Assembly (NCBI GenBank): GCA_024345305.1 | Contig: BRON01000006.1 | Span: 806,001-870,000, forward strand | Length of the DNA stretch: 64,000 nucleotides | Direction: 5' to 3' | Source: Mrakia gelida | Taxonomy: Eukaryota; Basidiomycota; Tremellomycetes; Cystofilobasidiales; Mrakiaceae | In this document: positions 1-12,931 of the stretch, piece by piece | Position numbering within the stretch: the stretch's first letter is position 1 | Layout of the letters: every line of letters starts with the position of its first letter | Notes under the pieces: generated by a model | What the model was told of the DNA's origin: nothing | What the model saw: only the letters and a program-made list of their open reading frames with translations | The model's database searches: none | Translations under genes and position numbers: made by a program

Positions 1-2169
1 AGACGATTGGGGTTGAGGCTGGTTGTGGAGGGTTGATGGTGCTGGTGGAGGAAGAGGAGGCGCGAGTTGGAGTTGGACGGATGGGAGGTGGTTGAAGGGA
101 GGGAGGGAGAGGTTTGAGAGGAAGGACTTTGAGATGGAAGGAGGTTGTAAAGGTTGGGTGGATGGTGGAGAAACTGGACGGAACAAAAGATGAAGAATTG
201 CGCGAAAAGGGTCAGTCAGTGGGACGAAGGACACAGGTTCGAGATCGAGTCGCGTCCTCTGCCCTTGAGGTCTCCCTCCCGTCGCCCATCACCACCCCAC
301 ATCGCTCAGCCGGAGCTCAGCGATCCGGAATAAAGACTCACTTCCTCTCCACAACATCCTCGCAGAACCTCCCGACCCAATCCCTCTCGTCCTCCCCACC
401 TCCACCTCCTCCCATCCCGACCTCCCCACCCATCCTCATCCCCATCCTCTCCTTCCCCTTCCCTGCCCCAGCCTTCACCCTCTTCTCCCTCTCCCTATCC
501 TCCTCAGCGACATCCACCCCAAGCGTCCCCAAAGCCTGCCACACACTCAACCGATCCGTGAGCTGATCGAACGCTTTCGAGAGGTCGAGTTCGGAGGAAG
601 ACGCGTGCGAGGAGGAGCGGGAGCGAGAGGGTTTCCGAGGTCGTTTCTTAGGAGGGTCGGTCGTTGAGGTGGCGAGTAAGGGTGGTGGAGGTGGGATGAG
701 GAGGAGAAGGATGATCTGAAGGAGGGTTCTAAGGGTTGGGTTGAAGAGGGAGAGGAGACGCGTCAGGTTCACGAAGACGATGAGACGAACGAAAAAGGAC
801 TCACTCTCTTCTCTCCAACCCTTCCAACCATTTCTTCCCTTCAGCGAGCGTCCTCTCTTCCTCCTTAAGTTGCTCCAGTCGAACCCTCTCTAGCGCTTGA
901 TCTCCTCCGTCACCGTCGACAACGACTCCTTCGACCTCCGTCGCGCGCTGGAACCCTCCTCCTCTTCTCGACGACGCGGTGGATGAGGGAGAGGGTCTCG
1001 ATCCCATCCATATTGATAGTCCCGTTCGGAGAGCTTTACATTCCCTCTCGTCGATGCCTTCGAGGTGGAGATTGGGAGGGAGGGAAGACGAGGAAGCGTG
1101 GAGGAGGGAGGGGAGGAGAGGAGGGAGGCGACGGCGATATTTCTGAGAGAGGAGGGTGAGAGGGATGAGGAGGGGGAGGAGAGGAGAGGGAGATGGGGTC
1201 GTAGATGTAGTGACAGGAGGAGGAGCGAGACGTTGAAGCGTTGGGATGAGGTGAGCGAGAGGGTAGATGGTCTGGGTGAGTCGTTCGTGACGCGTCGAGA
1301 GAGAAGGAGGAGGAGGAGGGGTCGATCAGTCGTGAGCTCGAACGAAGGAGAAGGATTACAACATGGAAATGAAGCTGACCTCCGGCATACATAGAGCCTC
1401 TAGATACTGAGCTCTAGCCCATGCTTCTAGCTCTTGTTGAGTCGAGGGAGAGCTGGAACTGAGGCAAGGGAACGAAACGAGTCGAAAGGTGAGCTCTGTC
1501 TCTTTCTCCTCCTCCCTTGCTCCCTTCCCTCCTCCCGTTTGAACTCACAGATCGAAGAGAGTCTCCCAACCTCTCCCACCAGCTTCCATCGATACTGAGG
1601 TAGATGACGACGCTTCCGGCCAAGGGATGGGGGGATCCACGTCGAAGTCGAGCGAGAGACGAGAGAGAACGTAGAGGTCGACGATTTGAGGAGGAGGACC
1701 AGGAAGGGTCGTTAAGGACGAGGGGTCCGTTGAAGTTGAGGCTGCCGCGAGAGAAGAGGAGGAAGAGGAGGAGCGAGCTAAGGGGTCTGTCGGTGGGGGA
1801 GCGGGTGGGAGGGACGTCGAGGAGGGCTGAAGAGGGACGGAGCAAAGGTGAGAGGTCAGCTCGGGGAGAACGGAAGGAGAGGAACAACACGAGAGGTCGA
1901 AGGTGAGCTGCAGAGGCAGGGAAGCTCGAAGATAAGATGAGCTAGATACGAGACCACCCTTATCTTATCTCCTCTCGGATCTGACCGTCACCAGAGTGAG
2001 GGAGGTTGAAGAGGAAAGGGGAGAGCACGCGACTTACGAGGATGTTGAGAGAGGACGAGCTGGAAGGGCGTCGAGCTCCTCCTTCCTTCGACAGAGCTGC
2101 TGAGCCGTGGACCTCGCGACCGATATCGATGTCCCGATCGACTGAGGGCACAGGGTAGGAGGTTTCCAT
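1..2169 (-). CDS. Sld3-like DNA replication protein (3' end outside window)
   Basis: This is a spliced minus-strand gene. It starts at the ATG at 2169 (METSYPVPSVDRDID) and is still open at base 1, so the C terminus is missing. Donors that read well are GTAAGT near 2042, GTGAGTTC near 1550, GTGAGTCC near 800 and GTGAGTCT near 340, with CTGAC branch points. Joined exons read PPQIVDLYVLSRLSLDF, then an Ala/Trp-rich helix (QQELEAWARAQYLEALC), then YPLAHLIPTLQRLAPPP and LTLLSQKYRRRLPPLLSS, then LTDRLSVWQALGTLGVD followed by WVGRFCEDVVERK. The 'KYR..LP' segment followed by a 'DRL.xWQA ... FCEDVVE' segment resembles the Cdc45-binding region of fungal Sld3/Treslin proteins, which load Cdc45 at origins. 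That assignment is from memory of the family pattern and is tentative. The rest is low-complexity Ser/Pro. It is divergent from WDR48. Confidence 0.5.
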
Positions 2170-2550
2170 ATATGAGCAGGAGAGACCTTGAGGAGAGGAA
2201 GGGTGCTGGTGGTTTGAACAAAGGAAGGAGGAAGGGAGGTCGCGTTTCGATCCAAAGGTGTGAGCTCGGTCGTCTTCTTTCTTTCTGCCCTCCCTCCTTG
2301 GCTTCAGATTCGATTCAGCTATTTTTTTTGCGGCTATCGTTGAAGAGCTAGGGCCTTCATCAAGACGTCATGAAGTGAAAATAATCACCTTCTCTGCTGA
2401 ACTGCGGCGTCTCTCCTCGGTCAAGACTCCGGGCTGTTCACCTCCCTCTGCTCCGCTCAAACGACCATCTCCTCCCTCCTCCTTCCTTCCTTCCTTCCCT
2501 CGCCCCTCCCCTCTCTCCCCGCTCTCGAGGGCCATCCCCTCCTCCCTTCT
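2170..2550. promoter_or_regulatory. divergent intergenic region, Sld3-like / WDR48
   Basis: This 381-base gap lies between two divergent start codons. It holds a short T run near 2321-2328 and a long pyrimidine tract (about 2440-2545) directly before the WDR48 ATG, as is common for 5' leaders here. I see no clear TATA box. Confidence 0.4.
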
Positions 2551-5500
2551 ATGGCTCCCTCTGAAGCTCGTCGAGTCTCCTACGTTATCCCTTCCCCCCT
2601 CTCTCCTCCTTCTTACCTCGCCTTACCTTCCCCTACTCACGCTCGGAATGGATCCCCTCACCCTATCCTCCTCAAATCATCCCATCAACCTCCATCGCAA
2701 CCGACGACCCCTCAGCCTACTACAACCTCTAACAGCAACCCCTTCTTCAACTCCCTCGTTCATAACTCGAATCCTAATGCCTCCAGCTCGTCTTCCATCC
2801 GACCCGTCCCCCCTCCTCCTTCTCACCCTCAGCACTCGCTCGGAATCCCCGCTCTCGCTCTCGACTGCTCGACCCAACTCGCAGGGAACTCGGGGCCTCA
2901 AGGAATCCTCTATACAGGAGGGAGAGACGGGCTCGTTGCTGGCTGGGAGTTGGGCGTAGGGATGAAGAGGAGGGCGAAGGGAAGGAGATACGGCTACGAG
3001 GACGGAGGGAGGCGAGGTTGGGTTCGATGGAACGAGTTGGGAGGAGGGGACGACGACGACGACGAGGAGGATTACGATCAGGAGGAGGAGGACGAGAGGG
3101 ACAGGGAGGAGGAGGAGTTTGAGAAAGGTGGGGGTGCTGGGACAGAGGACAGTAGACGAATACCCTACGAGGAGAGGTGGGAGGTCGATCTCGACGACGG
3201 AGCAGGAGGGGGGACGAATACGTTCGAAGCTGTCAAGGTCAGTCTCCTCGCTTCTCTTCTTCTTCCTGCGACGCGTTGGGGAGCAGCTAGGAAGTGGGAG
3301 GAGGATATCTAGAGCAAGGTCCCTTCAACCCTGCTCCAGGAGAGGGAGAGAAGGAAGGAAGGAGACCATCAAACGGGAGAAGCTCGGAGCTCACGCCGAC
3401 CCTTCATCGCCTTCCCTTTCCTTCTTTCTTCGCTCTCTATTCGGCTCGCTGACCTTGATCTTCACCCCACAGCCACCACCAGCAACCTTCCGTCAATGCG
3501 TTCAGTATCATGTGAGTCTCGCCACCTCTTCCGCCGTCCTCGTCTCGCTTGGGCGTTTCGAATCAAGCTCACCTCTCCTTTCCCTTCCTTCCCTCCTTGC
3601 TTCCTTCCTCTGTCCTCCAGACCGACTGGGTCAACGATCTCGTCCTTTGCAACCTCAACCAAACCCGTACGTCGCCTTTCGTGCCTGTAGTCTATACTTG
3701 AGCTGATCAGCCTCGCGTTTTCGCTTCAGTCATCTCTGCCTCGTCGGATCGAACCATTCGAGCTTGGAATCCTCATTCGACAGAAGGATCCATGTCGCCA
3801 ACAGTTATCGGACACCACACAGATTACGTTCGATGTCTTGCCTACTCGTAAGTCCTCCTGTGACTACACCTCCGCTGTTGTGCTCGACGCTCATCGGCCT
3901 CTTCTTCTTCCCGCTTGCTCAGTCGCGAGCAACAGTTCGTCGCCTCGGGAGGATTCGACCGTCAGATCAAGCTCTGGGACATCAACCACCCAACCTCGAC
4001 CTCTACCCCTCTCCTCACTCTCAACCACGCCGAGGTTACCAAGGAGAAGTCGTCCATCTACTCCCTCGCGACGTGTCCCTCGGGAAACGTCGTCGCGGCT
4101 GGAAGCCCCGAGAGGGTCATTCGCGTCTGGGACCCGAGATCTGGAGGAAGGAGGATCTGCAAGCTCGTGGGACATACAGATAACATTCGAGCGCTGCTGG
4201 TCAGCGAGGATGGGAAGTTTGTGAGTAGCTGGAGAGCGGGAAGGAGAGGGACGAGACGCCTGAATGGACGAGCTGACCTTTGCTCCTTCCTTCGCTGCAG
4301 ATGCTCTCCGGATCTTCGGATGCTACGTTTGTCGACTCGTATCTACTATTCTGTGCTCTAGAGCGGCCAGCTGATCATCCTTCCCTTGGGTTCCTCGCTT
4401 TAGCATCAAACTCTGGTCGCTCTCGGCTCAACGCGTCCTTCACACCTTCAACCATCACTCCGACTCCGTCTGGTCCCTCTTCTCCAACCACCCCAACTTC
4501 GAACGATTCTACTCAGGTGACCGCTCAGGAAACATCGCCGTCGTCGACATGGAACGCTGCTCGGACGTCTCGGAAGGAGAGTGCGTTCTGCTCGGTCGCG
4601 AAGGAGGAGATCCAGACGAGGCTGAGACCGGAGGGAACCCTCTCGCGACTCGAGGAAGCGTCGGAATCAACAAGATCGTCGCCATGGACGATGCCTACGT
4701 CTGGACGTCGACGTCGAGTTCGTCGGTCAACGTTTGGAAAGACGTCGGAAGGCGGACGAGGAGGATCCCAGGATTCAGGCCGACGCCTCGATTCGACGAC
4801 GAGTTCAGGGAAGACGACGACTTGAACGAGGACGAGCTTTACTCGAGAGCTCCTCTCCTCGGGCCAGGAACTTCTATCAGATCCGTCGATCTCTCTCCAT
4901 CACCCACTCCCGAACCTCCAACCACCACCCCAACCACCTCCTCCTTCGCCAAACGACTCTCCCTCGATCTCCAACCCAGCAACCTCGGACCCACTCGATC
5001 TCGAGACTCGCACTCCGTCGTCTTCGCTCCTCACTCCCCTCCCACCAACGCCACCTTCACCACTTCCCTCCCCGAATCCTACATCCCCTCCATCCTCAAA
5101 GGAGGCCGAAAAGATCGCGTCGCCTCCCTCCAAGGATCCATCGTCTCCTCCGTCGAACAGTCACCAGAGCAACAACCACCTCGTCCCTCCTCACCCACAC
5201 CTCCCAAACCAGCTCTCGACGGAGTCCCTTACGACAGTCTCGTCAACCTCGGCTCGCCCGACAGTCCCTACGGTTTCTCAGGTCGACGACCAGGTCCCGA
5301 CGCCGATATCGCTACCATCTACTCAGCAGCTTCCGTCCTCTCGGTTCCCAACCTTCATCGAACGGCGGATCACTCACGAAACGCCGTCGCTCCTCTTCCT
5401 GGATCAGGGCTGACGGCTTCGAACGGATCGAGTCTGAGACCTACGCCAACGATTGGAGGATCGTCGGCTCTTCCTGGTCAGGAACCAGCGCTGGCGTCGT

Positions 5501-7987
5501 CGGCGATGAGCACGCGGTTCGCGGAGCAGGAGTTGGTGAAGGAGGCGAAGAGGGATTTCGAGGAGAGGGATTTGGTAGGGGATGCGTTCCCGCTTTGGAC
5601 GGCTCCTGTTGGGACGATAGAAGGGAAGCATGGGTTGGTGAGGAGCTTGATGTTGAACGATCGGCAGCATGTCGTGACGTGTGATACAGCTGGAGGTGAG
5701 TGCTCGTTTCGTTGGACGCGTTCGAGCTGGTCCCTTGGCGCGACGAGCTCTTTCTGACTCTTCCCATCCTTCTTCACCTTCTTTTTCTTCTCAGTCATCG
5801 CCGTCTGGAACATCCTCACCTGCCACTGCGTCGGACTCATCTCGAGCAACTCGGTTCTCGAAGCTCACTCGTCAGGAAGCTCGTCCTCGTCTCTCAACGG
5901 ATCGTCGACTCCAGCTCTCACTCCTCGCGAAGCGCTCGAGCTCGTCAAGGAAAGGATTGAGGGAGAAGCCGTTACGCCTACATGGTGCTCGGTCGATACA
6001 AGGATTGGGGGGTTGACGGTGCATCTGGAAGAGGGGAGGTGTTTCGACGCCGAGATCCATCTCGACGAGTTGGAGGACGTCGTCGGTGGGCCGTTCAAGG
6101 AGGATCAGAAGGGTCAGTACTCTCCTTTCTCCTTAGTGCGAGCAACAACCGCTGACCTCCTTGCTCTTCTGTCGCCAGTCTCGGTCGGGAAACTCATCCT
6201 CGCGAACCTCTTCTCTGGTGAGTCCATCTCGACGCGTCTTTCCGTCTCCTTTCCTCGCTGACTTTCCTCGCGTTTTCCCTCTCCCCTCCAGGCTTCGTCA
6301 AAGCCGAACTTCGTCGTCAGCGATCCTCCTCTTCAAGTCCCTCCTCCTCCGTCCCAGTCTCCCCAACCTCCTCAACAGGAATCACTCGACACCCAGCTCC
6401 CACCTTCATCCCTCTTCACGACCCTCTCGACTCCCCAACCAAGTTCAGACCTCCCACCTCCTCCGCCATCCCTTCAACCCCAGGAGGAATCATGGTCCTC
6501 GCCACCCCAGCGATGACTCCCGCTCTCGCTCCTGAAGCAGACGACTTCTTCTCCGTCGATCGATCAGGAGGAATGCTTTCCCCTCGACGCGAGCAGTCGA
6601 CTTCGTTCGCTCACGGACTTCAACCCATCCCTGGTTCGCCCATGCAACCCACTCCTACGACGGAAGGAACTCTCTCCAAACCCACCTCGCCGTCGGAGCA
6701 GCCTAGCGGAGGAGGAAGGGACTACTTCTCGCTTCGAGGCGATCGATCGAGGACGACTTCGGGGAGGAGAGCAGCGACGACGACGGGAGCGGAAACGACG
6801 ACGGTGGAGGAGGCTCCATTCTCTCCTGGAGGAGGAGACCCACCTGCTACGCCTGGAGGAACGTTTATGGGGAAGTTCAAAGGGTTCGGGAAGGGGAAGA
6901 AGGCTCCTGTGGGTGGAGTTTCGACTCCCGCTCCGGTGGTGGAGGTTTCGGAAGAGGAGTCGCAGAGGATGGCTGATGAGGCGAAGGTGAGTCCCAATCT
7001 CGACTTGAGGTCTTGCGTCGTTCGACGCTCAACTGATTCCATCGTTCGCTTCCTTTCCAGTTCGGTTCCCTCCCACCTCGCGACCTCTACCAACGACGCG
7101 TCCTCGCCAACCTCCTCACCCCACCTCTCAAACCTCCCTCCGCAACCGACGCTCCTCCCCTTCCAACCTTCTCCGACCCAGCTATCTTTGTCGACGAGGA
7201 ATCAAGGGACGCAGGAGCATGGGCAGTCATCTATCGAGGAGCGACCTCGTCGACGGAGGAGGACGTGGAAGCTCTCGAGATGGCGCTGCCCGTTTGGGTG
7301 TTGGAGTTCTTGCTCAGTGGACGAGCGGCGTTGAAGGATCCGGTGAAGATGAGCTTTGTGCTGGAGCCGTGGAAGGGAGAAGGGTGGGAGACGATGGAGG
7401 AGATGCCTAGCGGGTGAGTCTCGCACACGTTTTTTTGTTTCGAAACGCGTCTTCGTTTTCGTTTCCGTTTGACTGACTCGTTCGTACCTTGTCTCTTTCC
7501 CCCAGTAACTCTCGACTTACTGCCGCTCGATCCCTTCGAGTACGGAAAATCTGCTCCTACGTTCGTCCTCCTTCCTTTCCCTCCTCTTCACTCTCCACTG
7601 CCCTCAACTCACCTCCCTCTCTTCTCTTCCTCCTCGTTCCAACAGATCTCCGACCGACTCCACCTCGTCCCCCCACGCTCCCGAGCCGTCTCCCTCTCCC
7701 CCACCCCAGTCGGAACCCCCCACCCGTCCTCAGCAAACCTCCAAAGTCTCGCTTCAGCAGCCTCCTTCGCCTTCTCCCCCATCCCTCACCCTCGGTCGTC
7801 CCAGGAAGAGTTCATCGACCCCACCAGGAAACCAGAGGAGATCATCGAGTTGGTGTGCAACGGGATGGTCCTGCCGGTGAAGATGACTCTGGGGGCGGTG
7901 AGAGCGTTTGTGTTTAGGGGAGGAGGGGATATTGTGATTGGGTATCGGTTGAGGAAGTACGAGGAGGAGGAGGAGGAGCAGGAGTGA
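2551..7987 (+). CDS. WD40 protein, WDR48/UAF1-like deubiquitinase activator
   Basis: WDR48 (UAF1) is a beta-propeller cofactor of USP1-type deubiquitinases, which in other eukaryotes remove ubiquitin from PCNA and FANCD2. The exons give RRVSYVI near the N terminus, then [116 protein letters not shown] and [15 protein letters not shown]. This order and wording match WDR48 closely. A Ser/Pro-rich linker follows. The C-terminal DUF3337-like region has [18 protein letters not shown] and [14 protein letters not shown], followed by a ubiquitin-like end ([18 protein letters not shown]). About ten introns use GCTGAC-type branch points. Oddity: an acidic Asp/Glu-rich insertion (about 3046-3115) sits inside the first blade. 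The stop is at 7985-7987. Confidence 0.93.
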
Positions 7988-8299
7988 GGGAGGGAGATCT
8001 CTTTGCGTTGTGTTGTACTTTGGGAGTCGTTCTTCTTAGTTTTTGCGTTTGGTCAGGTTTGCAAGGAGGTAGATATTACGATTTATGCACTCCGTCTGCT
8101 GCTGCTTTTCGCCGTTTCGAAAGAGAAGAGGAGAAGTCTGACGCGAGAGAAGAGAGGTCGACGCGCCCGATCACTTGGCTCGATTCTTTGACCGTCTTTG
8201 TTCCACCACGTCATGACCTTCGAAGAAGAAGGGGGCAGCTCATCTCAAAGGGGCTAGGCTAAGTAATGCTTTCGAAGCTGAGAGGAAGAGATGTGTAAA
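7988..8299. other. convergent intergenic region
   Basis: This 312-base gap lies between the stops of WDR48 (+) and the homeodomain-like gene (-). It presumably holds both 3' UTRs. I see no ORF or repeat of note. Confidence 0.4.
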
Positions 8300-9909
8300 C
8301 TAGTCGCTCGAACTCGACGCGTCCTTCATCTCGACGTCTCCTGACCCGTCGATTTGAAAGCTGACGAGATGATCACAGAGAGTCGAACAAGGAAATAAGA
8401 GGTCAGAGATTGATCTCACGTCCCGTCGTCCGCTGAAACGACGCGAAAGAGAAAAAAGAGAGAAAACAGCGACGAACCTCGACGCGTCGTGATCCTTCCT
8501 CCATCTCCAACCCTCCCCAAACCATCCAGACGTCACCTCGCCCAACCAGTGATGATCCATCTTCCACCCCGTCCCGTTTAGTTTCGTTTCAGAGACAGAA
8601 GAAGAAGTGATCTTCACAATCTTCGAAGGAGGTTGAGAAGGAAGAGGAGTCGAGGGAGCTTTGCGTTTCAGATCGGCGTCGTCGTCTCGACTCGAGGAGG
8701 AGCGAACGACGTTCGAAGCCGAAATTTGTGTGTTCGAGGACGACGAGAAAGGGCACGAGAAGGAAGAGGAAGGAGACGACGAAGGATCCGTTGATGGTCT
8801 TGCAGCGAGGAGAAGCGACGCGAGGGAGAGATCCGAGAAAGGAGGACGTCCGACTGGATGAGCGAGGTTCGGGAGGATGGAGGAGCCTGGTTGTTGGAGC
8901 GGATCGGAGGGTTGATCGAAGGAGAGGAGATCGAGTTCGAAGGGGAAGGGCGAGGTGCTGAGTGAGAGAGGGCGAGGGAGAGGAAGAGCGGTTTGGAAGA
9001 GGGAGAGGATGGCGAGTTTGTTGAGGAAGGGAGGTTTTGAGGGATCTGGTTCGAACTTTGGTTCATCTTCGGCGTGTGGTTCGGTGTGTGGGACTGAGGA
9101 GGGAGAGGAGGGAGGGTTGTATGCGTCTGGTCTCTCCGAAGGAGTGGAGTCCTTCGAGTTACGAAGAGAGAGCAAGACCAAGGGATGAAGTGAGAAATCC
9201 CTCGGTCCCTTGGTAGACCCAGCAGAGAAAAGAGGGAAGCAAGGAAAGTAAGACGAACCTTGATCTCCTCTCGGTGCTCGACGACTCGAGGCGTCAAGTC
9301 CACTCCTTCTCCAACATCAGTACCCCTCTCTTCCACCTTGGCCCTCTTGATCGGTCTTTCCACCTCCTCCTCCTCCTCCTCCTCGGTCGTAGATCCCTCG
9401 TCATCCTTCTCGACCTGAGCGACCCTCGTCTCGTTCGTCCGACTCGATTCGACCGTGCCCACCTTCGCGCTGCCTCCTCCCTTCCCTTCCACTCGCACCA
9501 CTGACGACGAAGACGAGTCCTTCTCGTTCGCTCCCTTCTTCTTCCTTCCCCTCTTGCTCTGAAGCCAGTTGTTGATCCGAGTGGAAGGTACGGCGAGATA
9601 GAGAGCGAGAGGACGTCGAACGGAGGATGGGATTGAGTCCAGTTTGAGATCGAAGGCTGCTTTGAGGATTTCGAGATGGGAATCTGGCCAACGAGCTCCT
9701 TTGACGAGTGGTTCGAAGGGTGAAGGAGCGAGGAGGTTGACGTGGGTTCCGTTGGCGAGGAGGAGAGTCGTTCGAGGGAGGGGGGAGGAGGAGGACGACA
9801 ACGAGTGGAGAGTCTTGCGTTTGGACGAGGAGGACGATGCTGCTGAGTCTGCTGAGCTTGGATTCGACGTAGAAGGAGAAGGAGAAGATGTAAGAGAAGC
9901 GTGAGCCAT
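8300..9909 (-). CDS. homeodomain-like putative transcription factor
   Basis: The gene starts at the ATG at 9909 (MAHASLTSSPSPS) and ends with a TAG at 8300; the tail reads DVEMKDASSSSD. A frame open upstream to 10035 would allow a longer N terminus. Residues about 58-110 form a homeodomain-like helix-turn-helix. WPDSHLEILKAAFDLKLD is followed by RRPLALYLAVPSTRINNW and LQSKRGRKKKG, with Trp at the usual recognition-helix position and a basic tail. The normally invariant Asn of that helix (homeodomain position 51) is Ser here. After that come an acidic stretch, a basic PIKRAK nuclear-signal-like patch and a Ser/Pro-rich region containing KRKAPSTPLPS. Two introns fit: GTTCGT near 9259 to an acceptor near 9165, and GTTCGT near 8477 to an acceptor near 8361. 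Nuclear, DNA-binding function is inferred; the target genes are unknown. Confidence 0.65.
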
Positions 9910-10248
9910 CTTGAGGGAGGTTGGAAGGATCCGCTGCTGGAGGTCGAGAGGGAAGAAGAGGGGTGGGAGGGAGGGAAGCTGAAATGGGGCGAGCTCACCT
10001 CGTCTCTCGATGTCCTTCCTTCTGACTATCGTCAAGATCGTGATTCTCGCTCTCTATGCTTTTTTTTTTCGTTTGCTGTTGATCAGAGAGCAATATGAAT
10101 TCCACAAAAGTGGGATCCGAATTCTCTCTTGCAGAGATGACTCCGCTGGCTCGTCGCGGTCACGACCGAAGAAAAGTGGGCGAGCTCGTGCCTCCTCCAG
10201 ACCCTTCCTTACCCTCTCACCACCAGCATCGCTGAACCTCTCTTCAAG
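9910..10248. promoter_or_regulatory. divergent intergenic region
   Basis: This gap lies between the start codons of the homeodomain-like gene and the MFS transporter gene. It contains a T run at about 10060-10070. No recognised operator was seen. Confidence 0.4.
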
Positions 10249-12931
10249 ATGGCCAGCCCTTCTCCCTCTCGTCGGCAACGTCGCCCTCCAACACCTCTAC
10301 CCAAGTTTCAGCTCTTCGTCGTCCTCGCCGCTCGAATCGTCGAGCCCATCGGATGTTCGTCCTTCCTTCTTTCCTCCTCCTCCTTCCTTCCCTGCTTTCC
10401 TGAAGCTCACGACTCCTTTTGCGAGCGTGCTAGATTCAACCATCTTCCCCTTCATCAACAACATGCTCGAGGACCTTCTCCCGAACGTAGAGAAGTCGAG
10501 GATAGGTGCTTACGGAGGATTCATAGGTGAGAAAAAGGTTGAGCTCGAGCTCGGGTCCGTCGAAGTCAAAGCTGACCTCCCCCTACCTTCGTTCCTCGAC
10601 TTTACTCGCCGTAGAATCCGTCTTCGCCATCTCTCAGGTCCTCGTCATGTACCGTTGGGGGAGGCTGAGTGACAGAGGTACGTTCGCGTCTGGAAAGTGA
10701 ACCAGAAACGGCTGTTCGGAGGGGACGACGACCCGCTCGTCCGAGCTGACATTTCTCGCTTTCTCTCTTTCTCAGTCGGAAGGAAGCCCATCATCCTTAT
10801 CGGACTCTCAGGCAGCGCCTTCTCCTTGTTGATGTTCGGCCTGAGCAGGAACTACTGGTGGGCCTTCTGTGCGAGGACTTTGGGTGAGCAGCCCGAATCA
10901 TCATGACTCGCCGTCCTTCGTCTGCTTTTAGAAGAGCTCGAGAGAGAGCTGATCTTTCTCGTTTCTTGCTTTGATCTGATCTCGTACAGGTGGTCTGTCG
11001 AGTGGGAATGCTTCTGTCATCCGAGCTGTTCTTGGGGAGATCACAGATAAGACGAACGAGGGAAGAGGTCAGTCGTCGGAAGGTCTTTTTTTCGAACTTC
11101 TTGAACTTCTCGCTGACCTGCAACATCGCTCCTCTTCGCTCACTTCTAGTGTTCCCTTTATGGTCGATATGCTGGGACCTTTCTCTCATGGTTCGTATTT
11201 CGACATCCTCGCTCTCACTTGACTCTTCAGACCTCGTCGTCGTTGTTCGATCGCGGCGCGTCCCATTTCCCTTCGCCCCATCGCTGATCTCCTTCTCTGG
11301 CCTTTCAGATTGGACCCATCATGGGAGGAATGCTCGTATCACCTGCAATCCAATACCCTCACTCCTTCCTCGCTCGGGATTTCCTCAAGACGTTTCCGTA
11401 CTTCCTCCCCTGCCTCGCCGCTTCATCCCTCAGCTTCATCTCCTTCCTTCTCGTTTGGTTCTTCCTCGACGAGGTGAGTACTTCATCCATATTTTTGAGG
11501 GATAAAGAACGATCGAGACAGGATCGACAGCGTCTGACTGACTCGATCCTTCTTTTTTCTTTGCGACGCGTCGCTCACCTCCAGACTCTCGAGAGCAAGC
11601 GAACCGTCGTTTCTCCAACGGCTCCCACCAGCGGAACTGCAACACCGGCTGAGTCCGCTCTCTCTACTGAGACGGATCCCCTGTTAGCCAACAGCCTGGG
11701 TCTGCTGATCGAGCCCCAGGAGGACGCTGCCGTCGTCCCATCAGGACCCAGCTCGGCGATGGAGCTCTTCTCCATCCCCAAGGTCCAGAAGGTGCTGGTC
11801 TCGTACTTCTGTGAGTAAAATACACTCACTCTCTCATCGCGTCCTCGAGTCGCTTATCTCATCTCTCCTCAATCCACCAGTGATCGTCCTCGTCTCGCTC
11901 AGCTACGACGCGGTCTTCATCCTCTGGTTCGCGTCCTTCCTCTCGTCCCTATTCTCGTTCTGAGACTCGAACTGATCGAGTGTGATACGGTTTTATCAGG
12001 TGCTACTCTGCTCTCAAGTTCGGAGGTCTGGCTTTGACGCCCAAGCTGATCTCGTACTGCCTCGCGGTGAGTCCTCGTCTTCTTGTTTTCTTCCACGCTT
12101 CCCTTGACGCGCCCTGAATCTTAACCTTCCTGTTCTTCGCTCACAGGCTCGAGGACTATTCTCCATCGTCTTCTCCCTCCTCATCTTCCCTCTCCTCCTT
12201 CGGACATTCGGAATGCCTCCCCTCTGTTCGTCGTCGTTCTCCCCCCCTCCCTCTCGCCCGTCGCGTCTCGCCTTCTTCCCTCGCGCCTCGCTGATTCCCC
12301 TCCTTCACCTCCCTTCCCCCTCCAGATCGCCTCACGGTCTTCCTCTGGCTCCCTCTCTACATCCTCCCACCAATCATGAACTTCCTCTCCTACCACTTCA
12401 ACCTTCTCCCCTCCACCCTCACAGCTCTCCTCCTCCCTCCCTCCCTCGAAACAACCACTCACCACCCAGCCGTCGTCTGGGCGCTCATGGGACTTCTCCT
12501 CGTGCTTTACGCGCTGGCGGATCTCTGTTTCCCTCTCAACATGATGGCGCTGAACGTCGCGAGTCCGTCGAAGGGGAGTTTGGGGAGCTTGAATGGGCTG
12601 GCGCTGACGATTGGGTCAATAGCGAGGTCGATTGGTGAGTCTCCCCCCTCATCTCTTCTATCAGTCCTCACCCGTTTCTACTCTCGTCGAGAAGGACGCA
12701 CGGCTGACTTCGTCTTTCGTCCTCGCGTCGTTCGTTCCATCAGGACCCGCTCTCGTCGGATCGCTCTACTCCTTATCGGCAGAGCAGTCCCTCCCCATTG
12801 TATGGATCGTCTACGGGATAGGTGCAGCGTCAACTGCCGTTCATGCTTGGACGGTCGAGGGGCGGTCGGAAGAGGACGAGGAAGAAGACAAGGACGGAGG
12901 AGACGAGGAGGAGGTGGAACGAGAGACGTGA
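10249..12931 (+). CDS. MFS transporter, DHA1 / ZIFL-like group
   Basis: This is a twelve-TM-type major facilitator. The N terminus MASPSPSRRQRRP leads into LPKFQLFVVLAARIVEPIG. Splicing at a GTTCGT donor (10354) gives EPIGYSTIFPFINNM, the wording typical of the fungal and plant group that includes the zinc-induced-facilitator-like transporters. MFS motif A follows as RWGRLSDRVGRKPI across another intron, then ARTLGGLSSGNASVIRAVLG, DLSLMIGPIMGGML and FLVWFFLDE at the end of the first half. A Ser/Thr-rich central loop (about 11590-11760) separates the halves. The second half includes FGGLALTPKLISYCLA, FLSYHFNLLPS and GSLYSLSAEQSLPIVWI, and ends in an acidic cytosolic tail (EEDEEEDKDGGDEEE) with a stop at 12929-12931. 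It is a plasma or vacuolar membrane protein; the substrate cannot be told from sequence. Around ten short introns. Confidence 0.85.

Noticed and set aside
4734..5684. 316-codon open frame on the plus strand in another frame of WDR48
   Set aside because: It is Arg/Ser-rich and overlaps conserved WDR48 coding sequence in a different frame.
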